Source of the DNA: Nitrospira sp.
GTDB lineage: Bacteria; Nitrospirota; Nitrospiria; Nitrospirales; Nitrospiraceae
Direction of reading: 5' to 3'
Assembly: GCA_029194535.1 (NCBI GenBank)
Contig: JARFXR010000001.1
Coordinates: 1,434,721 to 1,498,720, forward strand
DNA length: 64,000 nt
In this document: one piece after another, positions 55,691 through 64,000 of the stretch
Position numbering within the stretch: position 1 is the first letter of the stretch
Layout of the letters: each line of letters begins with the position of its first letter
Program-made: the position numbers and the translations under genes
Notes under the pieces: generated by a model
What the model was told of the DNA's origin: nothing
The model's input: only the letters and a program-made list of their open reading frames with translations
Database searches by the model: none

Positions 55691-58600
55691 ATGCGGCTCT
55701 CAACCCTGTCCATCCATCGGCCCGTTTTCGCCGTCGTCATGACCCTGTTGCTGGTTCTGTTCGGCCTCTTGAGCTACTTCGTCCTCGACGTCCGCGAATA
55801 TCCGGACATCAAGCCGCCGGTCGTCTCCGTCCGGACCGTATATCCGGGCGCGGGGGCCTCGGTCATCGAGACGGATGTGACGACCCCGCTCGAAGACGTG
55901 CTGAGCGGAATCCAGGGCCTGCGCGCCATCACCTCCAACAGCCGGGAAGAAGTCTCGACGGTCACGCTGGAGTTCGAACTGAACCGCAATCTGGACTCGG
56001 CCACCAACGACGTGCGCGATCGCATCAGTTCGGTTCGCTCGCTGCTGCCGCTGGGGATTCAGGAGCCGCTGGTGAGCAAGGCGGCCTCCGACAGCACCGA
56101 GGTGGTCTGGCTGGCGGCTGCAAGCGACCGGCACTCCGAGCTGGAGATTTCAGACATCGTGGACCGCTTCGTGAACCCCAGGTTGGTGATCATCCCCGGT
56201 GTCTCGAACGTGGTGTTGGACGGGGAGCGGCGCTATGCCATGCGCATTTGGCTCGATCCCGGCATGCTCGCGGCGCGGCGGCTGACGGTGCAGGACGTGG
56301 AAGAGGCGCTGCGGGCGCAGAACGCCTCGATTCCGTCCGGCCGGATCGAAAGCGACCGGGTGGAGTTCGGCGTCTCGCTGAAGGGCTCGCTGCAGACGGA
56401 GAGCCAGTTCGGCGATTTGATCGTGGCCTACCGGGACGACTATCCGGTCCGGGTCCGCGACGTCGGCCGTGTGGAACTGGCGGCCGAAGACACGCGCAAA
56501 CTGAGCCGGATCAACGGCGTGCCCTGCGTAGGGGTGGCCGTGATGAAGCAGTCGAAGGCCAACGCGCTCACGGTCGCGCGCGCGGTGAAAGAGCGCCTGC
56601 CGGAGATCACGGCCACGCTGCCCGAAGGCATCGCGTTGACGGTGGCGTGGGACAGCACGGTGCCCATCGAGCGGTCGCTTCACGAGGTGTATCTGGCCTT
56701 GGGAGTTTCGCTGCTGCTGGTGACGCTGGTGATCTTCGGCTTCCTGGGCAACGCGCGAGCCACGCTGGTGCCGGCCGTGGCCATTCCGGCTTCCATCATC
56801 GGCACGTTTACGGTGATGGCCCTCACCGGCTGTTCGCTGAACGTGCTGACCCTGCTGGCGCTGGTCCTGGCGGTCGGCCTCGTGGTGGACGACGCGATCA
56901 TCGTGCTCGAGAACATTCATCGGCGCATGGCCGAGGGGATGCCGGCGATTCAGGCGGCCGTCGAGGGCACCAAGGAAATTTCATTCGCCGTGATCGCGAC
57001 CACGATCTCGCTGGTGACGGTGTTCATCCCCATTGTGTTTCTGACCGGGGTTGTGGGCCGGCTGTTCGCCGAGTTGGCCATCGCGGTGGCGTCGGCCGTT
57101 CTGCTGTCTGGGTTCGTCGCGCTCACCTTGACGCCCATGATGAGCGGCCGGCTGGTGCGGGCGACCGACGGACCGTCTCATCAGGCGCTCAGCGAGCGGG
57201 TGTGGGGGCGGGTCATGGGACAGTATCGGCAGGGGCTCGTGCGCGCCATGCGGATGCACATCGCGATTCTGGTGATCGGCTTGGCCGCGAGCCTCGGCAG
57301 CCTGCTGATTCTCTTGCGTCTGCCCTCCGAACTTGCGCCCATGGAGGATGTGGGCTGGTTTGCGGGACATCTCACGGCCCCCCAAGGCGCGACCATCCGC
57401 TACACGGATACCTACGCGCAGGAGCTGGACAAGCTCATCAAGCAGATCCCCGAGGTGGATTCGATCTACACCGTCGTCGCGCGCGGCGACCGTCCCACCA
57501 TCGTCAACCGCGCGGGTACGTGGGTGACCCTGAAGGACTGGAGCGACCGATCGCGCTCGCAGCAGGATATCGTGGCCGAGTTGAACGCGCAGATGCCGCA
57601 GTTGGCCGGCGTGAAGGCGTTCCTGATGAATCCTCCGGCGATCAGCGAAGGGTCGGAGAAGGGCTCCTTCCAGTTCGTCATCGGGGGCGTGGACTATCAG
57701 GAGTTGGAACAGACCGCCGAGAAGTTCCTGGCGAAGCTGTCGGAGCACCCGGGGTTCGTGGCGCCTGAGATCGATCTGGTGCTGGACAAACCTCACTTGG
57801 CCGTCGAGGCCCACCGTGCCAAAGCGGCGGATCTCGGCGTATCCGTGGCGTTGATCGGCCGCACGCTGGAAACCCTGCTCAGCGGGCGGGCCGTGAATAC
57901 ATTCTCGCGCAACGGCCGCCAGTACAACGTGATCGTGAAGGTGGACGACCGGCATCGGGAGAAGCCGTCGGACATTACCGAGCTGTACGTGCGGGGCAGG
58001 GGACAAGAACTCGTCCAGCTGAGCAACGTGGCCAGCGTCAGGGAAGAAGCGGCGCCGGAATCCCTCAATCACGTCGACCGCATGCGCGCCGTAATTCTCA
58101 GCGCCGGACTGACGGACGGCTTTACCATGGGAGACGCGGTGGCCTATGTCGAGCGCGAAGCGAAGACCATGTTGAACTCGGGGATGCGGGGCACCTACGC
58201 CGGGGAAGCCAAGGAATATGCGGAGAGCAATCGCAATCTCTATTTTACCTTCGGTCTCGCCCTAGCAGTCATCTACCTGGTGCTGTCCGCCCAGTTCGAA
58301 AGCTTTCGCGACCCGCTGACGATTTTGTTGGCCGTGCCCCCGGCCGTGACCGGCGGCCTGATCGCGCTGGTCCTGACCAAGGGCACGCTCAGCATCTTCA
58401 GCCAGATCGGGCTGGTGATCCTGATCGGCCTGGTGAGCAAGAACGCCATCCTGATCGTCGAGTTCGCCAACCAGCTGCGCGAGCGGGGGATGGACCGCGT
58501 GGACGCCGTAATCGAGGCGGCCACGCTACGGCTCCGGCCCATTCTCATGACGACCAGCGCCACAATCCTGGGCGCGCTCCCGTTGGCCTTGGCGTCGGGT

Positions 58601-58792
58601 GCCGGAGCGGTCAGTCGGCGGCAAATCGGGGTGGTCCTGATCGGCGGGCTCGTCGTCTCCACGATCGTGACGCTGTTCCTGGTTCCGGCGGGCTACGCGG
58701 CCGTGTCGGGCAGGAGAAATGTCTGGAGCGGCGAGGCAGCGGAACGGCGGGAGTCGGCGGGCGCTAGTCTTTTACCGTCACGGTCATCGTGA
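55691..58792 (+). CDS. RND efflux pump, AcrB/MexF-like inner-membrane transporter
   Basis: 1033 residues, standard for HAE1-type pumps, with 12 membrane helices and two large periplasmic loops. Helix 4 has the proton-relay acidic pair (LVLAVGLVVDDAIIVLENI). The N-terminus (RPVFAVVMTLLLVLFGLLSYFVLDVREYPDIKPPVVSV) and the docking/porter motifs (VPCVGVAVMKQSKANAL; LSAQFESFRDPLTILLAVP) are typical. Substrates unknown; drugs or solvents are usual. The last 29 bp overlap the convergent cyclophilin gene. Confidence 0.95.
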   Translation: MRLSTLSIHRPVFAVVMTLLLVLFGLLSYFVLDVREYPDIKPPVVSVRTVYPGAGASVIETDVTTPLEDVLSGIQGLRAITSNSREEVSTVTLEFELNRNLDSATNDVRDRISSVRSLLPLGIQEPLVSKAASDSTEVVWLAAASDRHSELEISDIVDRFVNPRLVIIPGVSNVVLDGERRYAMRIWLDPGMLAARRLTVQDVEEALRAQNASIPSGRIESDRVEFGVSLKGSLQTESQFGDLIVAYRDDYPVRVRDVGRVELAAEDTRKLSRINGVPCVGVAVMKQSKANALTVARAVKERLPEITATLPEGIALTVAWDSTVPIERSLHEVYLALGVSLLLVTLVIFGFLGNARATLVPAVAIPASIIGTFTVMALTGCSLNVLTLLALVLAVGLVVDDAIIVLENIHRRMAEGMPAIQAAVEGTKEISFAVIATTISLVTVFIPIVFLTGVVGRLFAELAIAVASAVLLSGFVALTLTPMMSGRLVRATDGPSHQALSERVWGRVMGQYRQGLVRAMRMHIAILVIGLAASLGSLLILLRLPSELAPMEDVGWFAGHLTAPQGATIRYTDTYAQELDKLIKQIPEVDSIYTVVARGDRPTIVNRAGTWVTLKDWSDRSRSQQDIVAELNAQMPQLAGVKAFLMNPPAISEGSEKGSFQFVIGGVDYQELEQTAEKFLAKLSEHPGFVAPEIDLVLDKPHLAVEAHRAKAADLGVSVALIGRTLETLLSGRAVNTFSRNGRQYNVIVKVDDRHREKPSDITELYVRGRGQELVQLSNVASVREEAAPESLNHVDRMRAVILSAGLTDGFTMGDAVAYVEREAKTMLNSGMRGTYAGEAKEYAESNRNLYFTFGLALAVIYLVLSAQFESFRDPLTILLAVPPAVTGGLIALVLTKGTLSIFSQIGLVILIGLVSKNAILIVEFANQLRERGMDRVDAVIEAATLRLRPILMTTSATILGALPLALASGAGAVSRRQIGVVLIGGLVVSTIVTLFLVPAGYAAVSGRRNVWSGEAAERRESAGASLLPSRSS

Positions 58793-59285
58793 CCGACTCG
58801 AGCGGGTTGTCGAATTCGTCGCGCGGCAGCGCGACGATCCTGTCGACCACGTCCAATCCTCGAAACACTTCCCCAAAAATACTGTAGCGGCGGTCGAGCC
58901 CGCTGTTGTCGGCCAAGCAAATGAAAAACTGCGATCCGTTGTCGTTGAAATCCCGAGTGCTGCTGCCGTCGCGCGGCGTCTTGGCCATGGAGATCGCGCC
59001 CCGCTTGTGCGGCCGGTCGCTCAGCTCGGGATTCAGCCAGAAGCCCGGTCCGCCGGAGCCGTGGCTGCGCCGGTCTCCCGTCTTGCTCAGCGGATCGCCT
59101 CCTTGCAAGACGAAGCCGGGGACGATCCGGTGAAACGTGGTTCCGTCGTAAAACCCCATCTTGGCCAGGTTCATAAAGTTTTCGACGTGCCGCGGCGCGG
59201 CGTCGGGATAGAAGCGGATCTTGATCTCGCCGAACTTGGTCGTGATCGTGGCCCGCGGATCGATCTTCTTGAACTCCATCGCCAT
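58764..59285 (-). CDS. Peptidyl-prolyl cis-trans isomerase, cyclophilin type
   Basis: 173 residues on the minus strand, no signal peptide, so cytoplasmic. Active-site motifs: FYDGTTFHRIVPGFVLQGGDP (with the catalytic Arg), MAKTPRDGSSTRDFNDNGSQFFIC and IFGEVFRGLDVVDRI. It catalyses proline isomerisation in protein folding. The start at 59285 (or 59279) is set by GGAG upstream; a longer frame to 59396 is repeat DNA. Convergent overlap with the pump gene by 29 bp. Confidence 0.92.
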   Translation of the reverse strand: MAMEFKKIDPRATITTKFGEIKIRFYPDAAPRHVENFMNLAKMGFYDGTTFHRIVPGFVLQGGDPLSKTGDRRSHGSGGPGFWLNPELSDRPHKRGAISMAKTPRDGSSTRDFNDNGSQFFICLADNSGLDRRYSIFGEVFRGLDVVDRIVALPRDEFDNPLESVTMTVTVKD

Positions 59286-59334
59286 GCTCCGAATGTAACA
59301 AGCCGGTCCTCTGCGAGGCAAGACCTCGGGGCAG

Positions 59335-59430
59335 TGTTGAGTCCTGGGTGCTGAGTGCTCAGTACTGGGTAGGGAGCATCTTTCACACCTCTGCAATCGC
59401 CGCTCAGCACTCAGGACTCAGCACTGTTCT
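59335..59430. repeat. Inverted pair of 7-bp tandem arrays at the MFS gene end
   Basis: Left arm: TGTTGAG, TCCTGGG, TGCTGAG, TGCTCAG, TACTGGG, TAGGGAG (59335-59376). Right arm: CTCAGCA, CTCAGGA, CTCAGCA, CTGTTCT (59403-59430), the reverse complement of the left unit TGCTGAG. The stop of the minus-strand MFS gene (59413-59411) lies in the second right unit. Same unit as the array at 34187. Confidence 0.65.
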
Positions 59431-60754
59431 CCCGCAGCCCTTCTCCCGGTTTGATCCGGAGCCACAGAGCCGCGCCGGTGAAGGCGACGACGCCGGCGGC
59501 GGCGAGCGACAGGGGCCAGCCCCAATAGCTGGCGATCCAGGGTGTGAGGACCGGCGAGATCGCGCCGCCGACGTTCGCGCCGGTGTTCATGAGGCCGGAC
59601 AGCGCGCCGGCGTGGGTCTTGGACAGGTCGGTCGTGGAAGCCCAGTAGGCCCCGACGCTGAAATAGAGGCAGCCGGCTCCGGCGGACAGACAGGCGATCG
59701 CGAGCAACGGGGAGCCGGCGAAACCTCCGGCGATGATTGCGCATCCGGCCGCCGTCATGCCGCTGATTCCCGCAATCGCCCGTCCGGCTGTGACGCCGTA
59801 ACGCGAGGCCAGCCGGTCGGTGATCCAGCCGCCCACCGGACAGCCGACCAGCATGGCGACAAACGGCGCAGCGCCGTAGAGACCGCCGCGCAACACGTCG
59901 AATCCCCGCACGTTCACCAGGTACAGGTAGAACCAGGACAGATATAGATAGGCGACATAGCCAAGGCACGTGTAGCTGAGCACCAGCCACCAGACCGTGG
60001 GCGTGTGGGCCAACCGACGCCAGGGCACTGGATCGCAGGACTCCGGCTTCGAACGCGGCGACGTCGGTCTCGTCGCCCCGTTCGGCACGCCGTTCGCAAC
60101 CCAAGGATGCTCCTCCGGCCGGTTGCGAGCCAGCGTCCACCAAAGCAAGGCCATGGCCAGGCCGACTGCGGCAGAGAGGTAGAAGACGATCTGCCAGCCC
60201 CAATTCACCATTACCCAGGCGGCGATGGGCGGGGTGACGGCGGAACCCAGCCCGATCCCACCGATGGCGATGCCGATCCCGACGCCTCGCGCGTCGGCCG
60301 GCATCCAGTTGGCGACGGCGCGGTTAAAGCAGGGCAGGGCCACGGCCTCGCCGACGCCCAGCATGAACCGCACGGCGATGAGCGCGCCGAGGATCCCGGT
60401 GACCTCGGCCAAGGCCGAGGTCGCCGCCACCGCGGTGAAGGCCGAGCAGACCGACCACCACAGAAGGGCGCCGGTCAGGACGACTCTTGCGCCCCACCGG
60501 TCCGCGAGCCATCCGCCCGGAAGCTGAAAGAGTGCATAGCCGGCTACGAAGGCGGAAAAGACCCAGCCCATCTCCTGATCGGTCAGCCCGAACGCGGGCA
60601 TCATGTGGCGGGCCGTGACGGAGATGTTCACGCGATCGATGTACGTCACCACGCTGGTGAGAAACAGCAATCCCAGAATAAGCCAGCGGATCGGCGTCGA
60701 TGTGGGGGAGTATCCGTTCACGTGAGCGGTCCGTCCGCCGGGACGGGCGGGCAT
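59411..60754 (-). CDS. MFS transporter, anion:cation symporter-like
   Basis: 447 residues on the minus strand with 12 membrane helices. The loop 2-3 motif GWLADRWGARVVLTG (GxLaDrxGrR type) and the start IRWLILGLLFLTSVVTYIDRVNISVTARHM resemble the anion:cation symporter (hexuronate/phthalate/tartrate, NarK-unrelated) branch of the superfamily. Substrate unknown. The last residues (ENSAES) are encoded by repeat DNA. A TATAAT lies just upstream of the ATG, so the transcript would be almost leaderless; the in-frame GTG 12 codons inside is a possible start. Confidence 0.85.
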   Translation of the reverse strand: MPARPGGRTAHVNGYSPTSTPIRWLILGLLFLTSVVTYIDRVNISVTARHMMPAFGLTDQEMGWVFSAFVAGYALFQLPGGWLADRWGARVVLTGALLWWSVCSAFTAVAATSALAEVTGILGALIAVRFMLGVGEAVALPCFNRAVANWMPADARGVGIGIAIGGIGLGSAVTPPIAAWVMVNWGWQIVFYLSAAVGLAMALLWWTLARNRPEEHPWVANGVPNGATRPTSPRSKPESCDPVPWRRLAHTPTVWWLVLSYTCLGYVAYLYLSWFYLYLVNVRGFDVLRGGLYGAAPFVAMLVGCPVGGWITDRLASRYGVTAGRAIAGISGMTAAGCAIIAGGFAGSPLLAIACLSAGAGCLYFSVGAYWASTTDLSKTHAGALSGLMNTGANVGGAISPVLTPWIASYWGWPLSLAAAGVVAFTGAALWLRIKPGEGLRENSAES

Positions 60755-60789
60755 CGGATTATACCGGTCGACCGATGACGGCACCAGCG

Positions 60790-60818
60790 AAATTCTCGGA
60801 ACGACGACGAAAATTCTC
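60790..60818. promoter_or_regulatory. Two AAATTCTC direct repeats 21 bp apart
   Basis: AAATTCTC occurs at 60790-60797 and 60811-60818, in the divergent gap between the MFS and AsmA-like genes. The 21-bp period puts both on one face of the helix, as for a dimeric or cooperative regulator. Confidence 0.3.
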
Positions 60819-60961
60819 AATTCCGACGCGGACTTGGTAGATTTCTTATCCGGCCTCCGGTAAGATGATTCCAACGTCGCATGGGTCGTGCGCAGCCTGC
60901 CGCGACGCGGGCGGAGACGAATCCAGCCGACGAACCCCTGCCGGATTTCTGGAGAAATTGA

Positions 60962-63900
60962 GTGTCCCGCACACGCGTGGTGGTCGCCGTCATTGCTCTG
61001 GTCGTCGTGGGCGGCATCACCTTTCTGCTTCTGTCTCCCCAGCTCACCGGCGCCGATTACCTCAAGGATTTCTTCCTGCGGCAGCTCGAGCAAAACCTCG
61101 GACGGAAGATCGACGTGCACCGCATCAAGTTCACCGTCTTTCCGAGAATCCGGCTGGAGCTCTCGCAGGTTGTCATTCACGAACGCAATTCCGATCAGGT
61201 CTTTCTGTCCGCCAAGAAACTCGATCTCGTGCTGCGGCTCGTGCCGCTGCTTCGCAAGCAGATCGTGGGAAAACGGCTGACGATCGAAGAGCCCACCCTG
61301 ACGCTCCGGCGGAACGCCGCCGGCCACTGGAACGTGCTCGATCGCGCCAATCCCATTCCGACGAGCGACGACGAAGCGCTCGAGCTGATGACCCGCATGT
61401 TCCGCATAAAGGAGGCCACGGTGATCGACGGCACGGTCATCGTGATCGACGAGGCCAGGCCCGATGGCGTCCGCACGGTGAAGTTGGAGTCCGTCGAGGC
61501 CGCGCTGGTCATTCATCTGGAGCGCAACCAGGCCGATGTGCACATCTCGGCCGACCACATCCGCGATCGGGAACGGTCATCCTTGTCGATGGCGGGCGCC
61601 GTCCGGAGGGCCGATCAACAGTCGATCGAGATGAGCGAAACGACGAGGCCTCCGCTTCTGTTTCAATTCGAGGGTACGGTGGAGGCGGTGGGGCTGAGCC
61701 TGCGCGGACTGGCGGATTTTTTCGGGCCGCGCCCGGTCCCGCCCAACGTGCAGGGTGCCGTCACCGTGCGGAGCAGCATGCGCCTCATTCCCGGTGTGGC
61801 GGGCTACGATGTCGTCATGTCGGATCTGACGGCCAATCTGGATCCGCTGGCCGCGAAGGGTCGCGCGAGCCTGTCGGGTCTATTGACGACGCAGCCGACC
61901 TTCTCGCTTACCTTTTCGGCGCCGCCGGTGCAGTTGAGCGACTTACTGAAACGCATTCCACCCGAATGGTTTCATCCCCAATTGCCCGCCGTAATCGAAG
62001 ACCGTCGCATCAACGGCAAGGTGGAGGTCGTCTCGGCGACCGTGACCGGGTCGTACGGAGAAGGACCGCAGTTGTCCGTGACGGGAGAATTCCGCATCCG
62101 TGAGGGAGAAGCGCTCATCGGCGACAGCCATGTCCCGTCCAAGGATCTCTCGGCGGTCGTCCTGGTCGAAGCGGGCCGGATGCGTGTGACGAACTTGGGG
62201 GGGCGGTACGGAACGATCCAGATGACCGACAGCAAGGGGCTGATCTCGTTTCTGGAAGCAGGTCCTTGGATGGAAATGGAAATCTTGGGTACGATGGCGG
62301 CATCGGACCTGTTGCAATTTCTCTCGAAAACCGTCGAGTCGGAGCAGCTGTCGAAGGTGCTGGGGGAAGCCCGGGACGTGGAGGGGGTGGCCAAGCCCAC
62401 GTTCCGGCTGGTCGGGCCGTTGACACAGCCGGGAGGCGTCACGTTCGCGGGTGGCGAAATCACGGCGCAACAGGTGAGCCTGAGCCATCCGTCGCTCCCG
62501 GAGCGGATGACGGACATCCAAGGGCGTTTCGTTCTGGCCGAAGGGGAGACGCAGTTCGATCAGGTCAGCGGCCATTTGGGCGACTTGACCGTGCAGGTCC
62601 AGGGCGGCATCACGGGCGGCGGCACCAGCTCGTTCCGTGACCTGCTCGTGCGGGTAACCGGCGACTCCTTGCACCTGACGCAGGTGCTGCCGATGAAACA
62701 CATTCCCAAGGGAATGGTCCAGGGTCTGACCAGCGTCGCGGTCGCGCTCAGAGGTCTGACCTCCGTGCCCGAGATGCGGGGCGAGATCGTGCTGACGGAA
62801 TCGAAGGTGATCTGGCCGGAAGTGTTGGAGAAGCCTGTCGGCGCGCCGGCCACCATCAATTTCGAAGGGCATGTGGCGCCGAAGGGAGGGCTGACCCTCA
62901 CGCACATCGAGGCGGACGTGCCGCCGCTGCGTCTGCCGGTAAAGGGGAATATCCGGCTCGGCGAGCGCGTGTCGATCGATGCGTCCCTGGCGACCGGCAC
63001 CGTATCGCTCTCCACGGTGCCCGAATGGATTACCAAGGGGGGATTCGAGGCGGGCAACGTTGAAGTGTCGCTCGACGTCAAGGGCAAAGGCGCCGACTGG
63101 CGAATGTGGAAAACCAACGGCTGGCTGGCCCTGAGCAACGGGCTGGTCAACGTCAGGGGTGCCGATGGCCCCATCCAGGACCTGTACGTGCGCCTGCAGT
63201 TCAATCGCGACGCGGCCGAGCTCAAGCGCCTGTCCTTCCGGCTCCTCGACAGCGACCTGGTGATGGAAGCGATGATCCGAAATTGGGCGACGAAGCCGGC
63301 CATCTCGGGGAAGATGGAATCCAACCAGATGGATCTGGATCTGCTGATTCCTAAGGGCGAGCGGTCGCCCATGCGGGAATTCTTGGAGACCCTGGCGGCG
63401 ACGAGCCGGGTCGCCATGACGGCCTCCATCACACGCGGGCACTACAAGCACCTGAAGTTCGGCGGCCTCTCGGCCCGCATCACGATCCAGGACGGCGTCC
63501 TCGACGTAGATCGGATCTCCGGTCAGTCGACCGACGGTGAAGTCGCCGGCCGGATCGCCGTGCAGTTGCCGCGCCACGAGCCCGCGGAGGCGGAAATCTC
63601 CGTGCGGGCCACCGGCGTGCCGGTCAGCGACATCCTGCGGCTCGTGGGGAAGAACGAGGGTGGAGTGACCGGAGAGATCCGCATCACCGGAACGATCCGC
63701 GGCCACGGCCGGAACCCTCACGGGGTCTATCCCACGCTGAACGGGAAGGCCGACATCCTAATCGAGAACGGCCACATCTTCAAATCGAAGGAGCGGGTGA
63801 CCTGGAAGATCATCAGCATTCTGAACCTGCCGGCCGTGCTTCAGGGCAAGGTGGATCTGGAAAAGGAAGGCCTGCCGTACAACAAGATCACCGCGACCGT

Positions 63901-64000
63901 GACGGTACGCAACGGCCTGTTCGAAACGGAGAACATGATCATCGACAGTCCGATCGTGAAGATCACCGCAGCCGGCAACTACGATCTTCCGACCGACCAG
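60962..64000 (+). CDS. AsmA/YhdP-like envelope protein (3' partial)
   Basis: The frame runs off the right edge after more than 1010 residues. GTG start at 60962 with GGAG seven bases upstream. One N-terminal membrane helix (about 5-26), then a very long repetitive periplasmic region: KIDVHRIKFTVFPRIRLEL near 50 (the AsmA N-terminal motif), LRLVPLLRKQIVGKRLTIEEPTLTL, then many repeats of short strands and 'G-x-V-x-V-x-L-x-G' units. Such proteins form long beta grooves bridging the two membranes and are linked to phospholipid transport to the outer membrane. Function is inferred from the family. Confidence 0.88.
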   Translation, partial: MSRTRVVVAVIALVVVGGITFLLLSPQLTGADYLKDFFLRQLEQNLGRKIDVHRIKFTVFPRIRLELSQVVIHERNSDQVFLSAKKLDLVLRLVPLLRKQIVGKRLTIEEPTLTLRRNAAGHWNVLDRANPIPTSDDEALELMTRMFRIKEATVIDGTVIVIDEARPDGVRTVKLESVEAALVIHLERNQADVHISADHIRDRERSSLSMAGAVRRADQQSIEMSETTRPPLLFQFEGTVEAVGLSLRGLADFFGPRPVPPNVQGAVTVRSSMRLIPGVAGYDVVMSDLTANLDPLAAKGRASLSGLLTTQPTFSLTFSAPPVQLSDLLKRIPPEWFHPQLPAVIEDRRINGKVEVVSATVTGSYGEGPQLSVTGEFRIREGEALIGDSHVPSKDLSAVVLVEAGRMRVTNLGGRYGTIQMTDSKGLISFLEAGPWMEMEILGTMAASDLLQFLSKTVESEQLSKVLGEARDVEGVAKPTFRLVGPLTQPGGVTFAGGEITAQQVSLSHPSLPERMTDIQGRFVLAEGETQFDQVSGHLGDLTVQVQGGITGGGTSSFRDLLVRVTGDSLHLTQVLPMKHIPKGMVQGLTSVAVALRGLTSVPEMRGEIVLTESKVIWPEVLEKPVGAPATINFEGHVAPKGGLTLTHIEADVPPLRLPVKGNIRLGERVSIDASLATGTVSLSTVPEWITKGGFEAGNVEVSLDVKGKGADWRMWKTNGWLALSNGLVNVRGADGPIQDLYVRLQFNRDAAELKRLSFRLLDSDLVMEAMIRNWATKPAISGKMESNQMDLDLLIPKGERSPMREFLETLAATSRVAMTASITRGHYKHLKFGGLSARITIQDGVLDVDRISGQSTDGEVAGRIAVQLPRHEPAEAEISVRATGVPVSDILRLVGKNEGGVTGEIRITGTIRGHGRNPHGVYPTLNGKADILIENGHIFKSKERVTWKIISILNLPAVLQGKVDLEKEGLPYNKITATVTVRNGLFETENMIIDSPIVKITAAGNYDLPTDQ

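Noticed and set aside
60755-61558. 268-codon N-terminal extension of the MFS gene
   Set aside because: The extension runs antisense through the AsmA-like start, has no family similarity, and the MFS fold begins just after the ATG at 60754.
61943-63721. 592-codon minus-strand open frame
   Set aside because: Opposite the AsmA-like gene, whose plus-strand frame has a start, ribosome site and family motifs.

Overview
The window is high-GC DNA from a Gram-negative bacterium with a lipopolysaccharide outer membrane: it has KDO and heptose synthesis genes, TonB-dependent iron uptake, RND efflux and an AsmA-type protein. The gene order (pyrR-pyrB-pyrC-carA-carB-greA; lepA-lepB-heptose/KDO genes-pyrG-pgsA-plsY) and several accessory proteins suggest Nitrospira or a relative (phylum Nitrospirota). 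That assignment is from memory of such genomes and was not tested by search. No rRNA, tRNA, CRISPR array or intact insertion sequence was seen.

Layout. 1-3021: end of a type IV pilus / type II secretion-like inner-membrane cluster (PilM-, PilN-, PilO-, PilP/GspC-like proteins and a pseudopilin-like protein). 3151-6478: proA and a large unknown protein, separated by an inverted-repeat element. 6705-18342: pyrimidine operon behind a PyrR-type attenuator (pyrR, pyrB, pyrC, carA, carB), with an envelope membrane protein, an SppA lipoprotein and an M48 protease between the genes, then greA and an SAM hydrolase. 18382-21153, minus strand: an orphan outer-membrane barrel and bioA. bioA and lepA have divergent promoters whose -35 hexamers overlap. 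21299-30527: a tight operon lepA-lepB-hldA-kdsB-pyrG-kdsA-kdsD-pgsA-plsY. 30529-31701, minus strand: an SGNH-like gene broken by an in-frame TGA.

31915-40405: an eight-gene operon of largely unknown function behind a near-consensus promoter. It encodes a small conserved protein, a MutL/GlmL-family ATPase-like protein, a barrel/KOW-like protein, four membrane proteins and a Memo-family protein that lacks the usual metal-ligand histidines. It is the best candidate here for an undescribed system.

40958-53281: an iron-acquisition region with tonB, a DUF3649-like protein, a ZIP transporter, a run of tiny genes behind a Fur-box promoter, a PepSY membrane protein, a DUF3325-like protein, a second Fur-box promoter with an early terminator (candidate iron-responsive small RNA or attenuator), fecI, fecR and a siderophore receptor. 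Beyond it is a decayed region holding the 3' remnant of a fur-like gene. 54572-64000: an RND efflux adaptor and pump, a cyclophilin and an MFS transporter on the minus strand, and the start of an AsmA-like gene that runs off the window.

Short degenerate tandem repeats, mostly of 7-bp period, fill several intergenic gaps and in two cases supply the stop codon of the adjacent gene.
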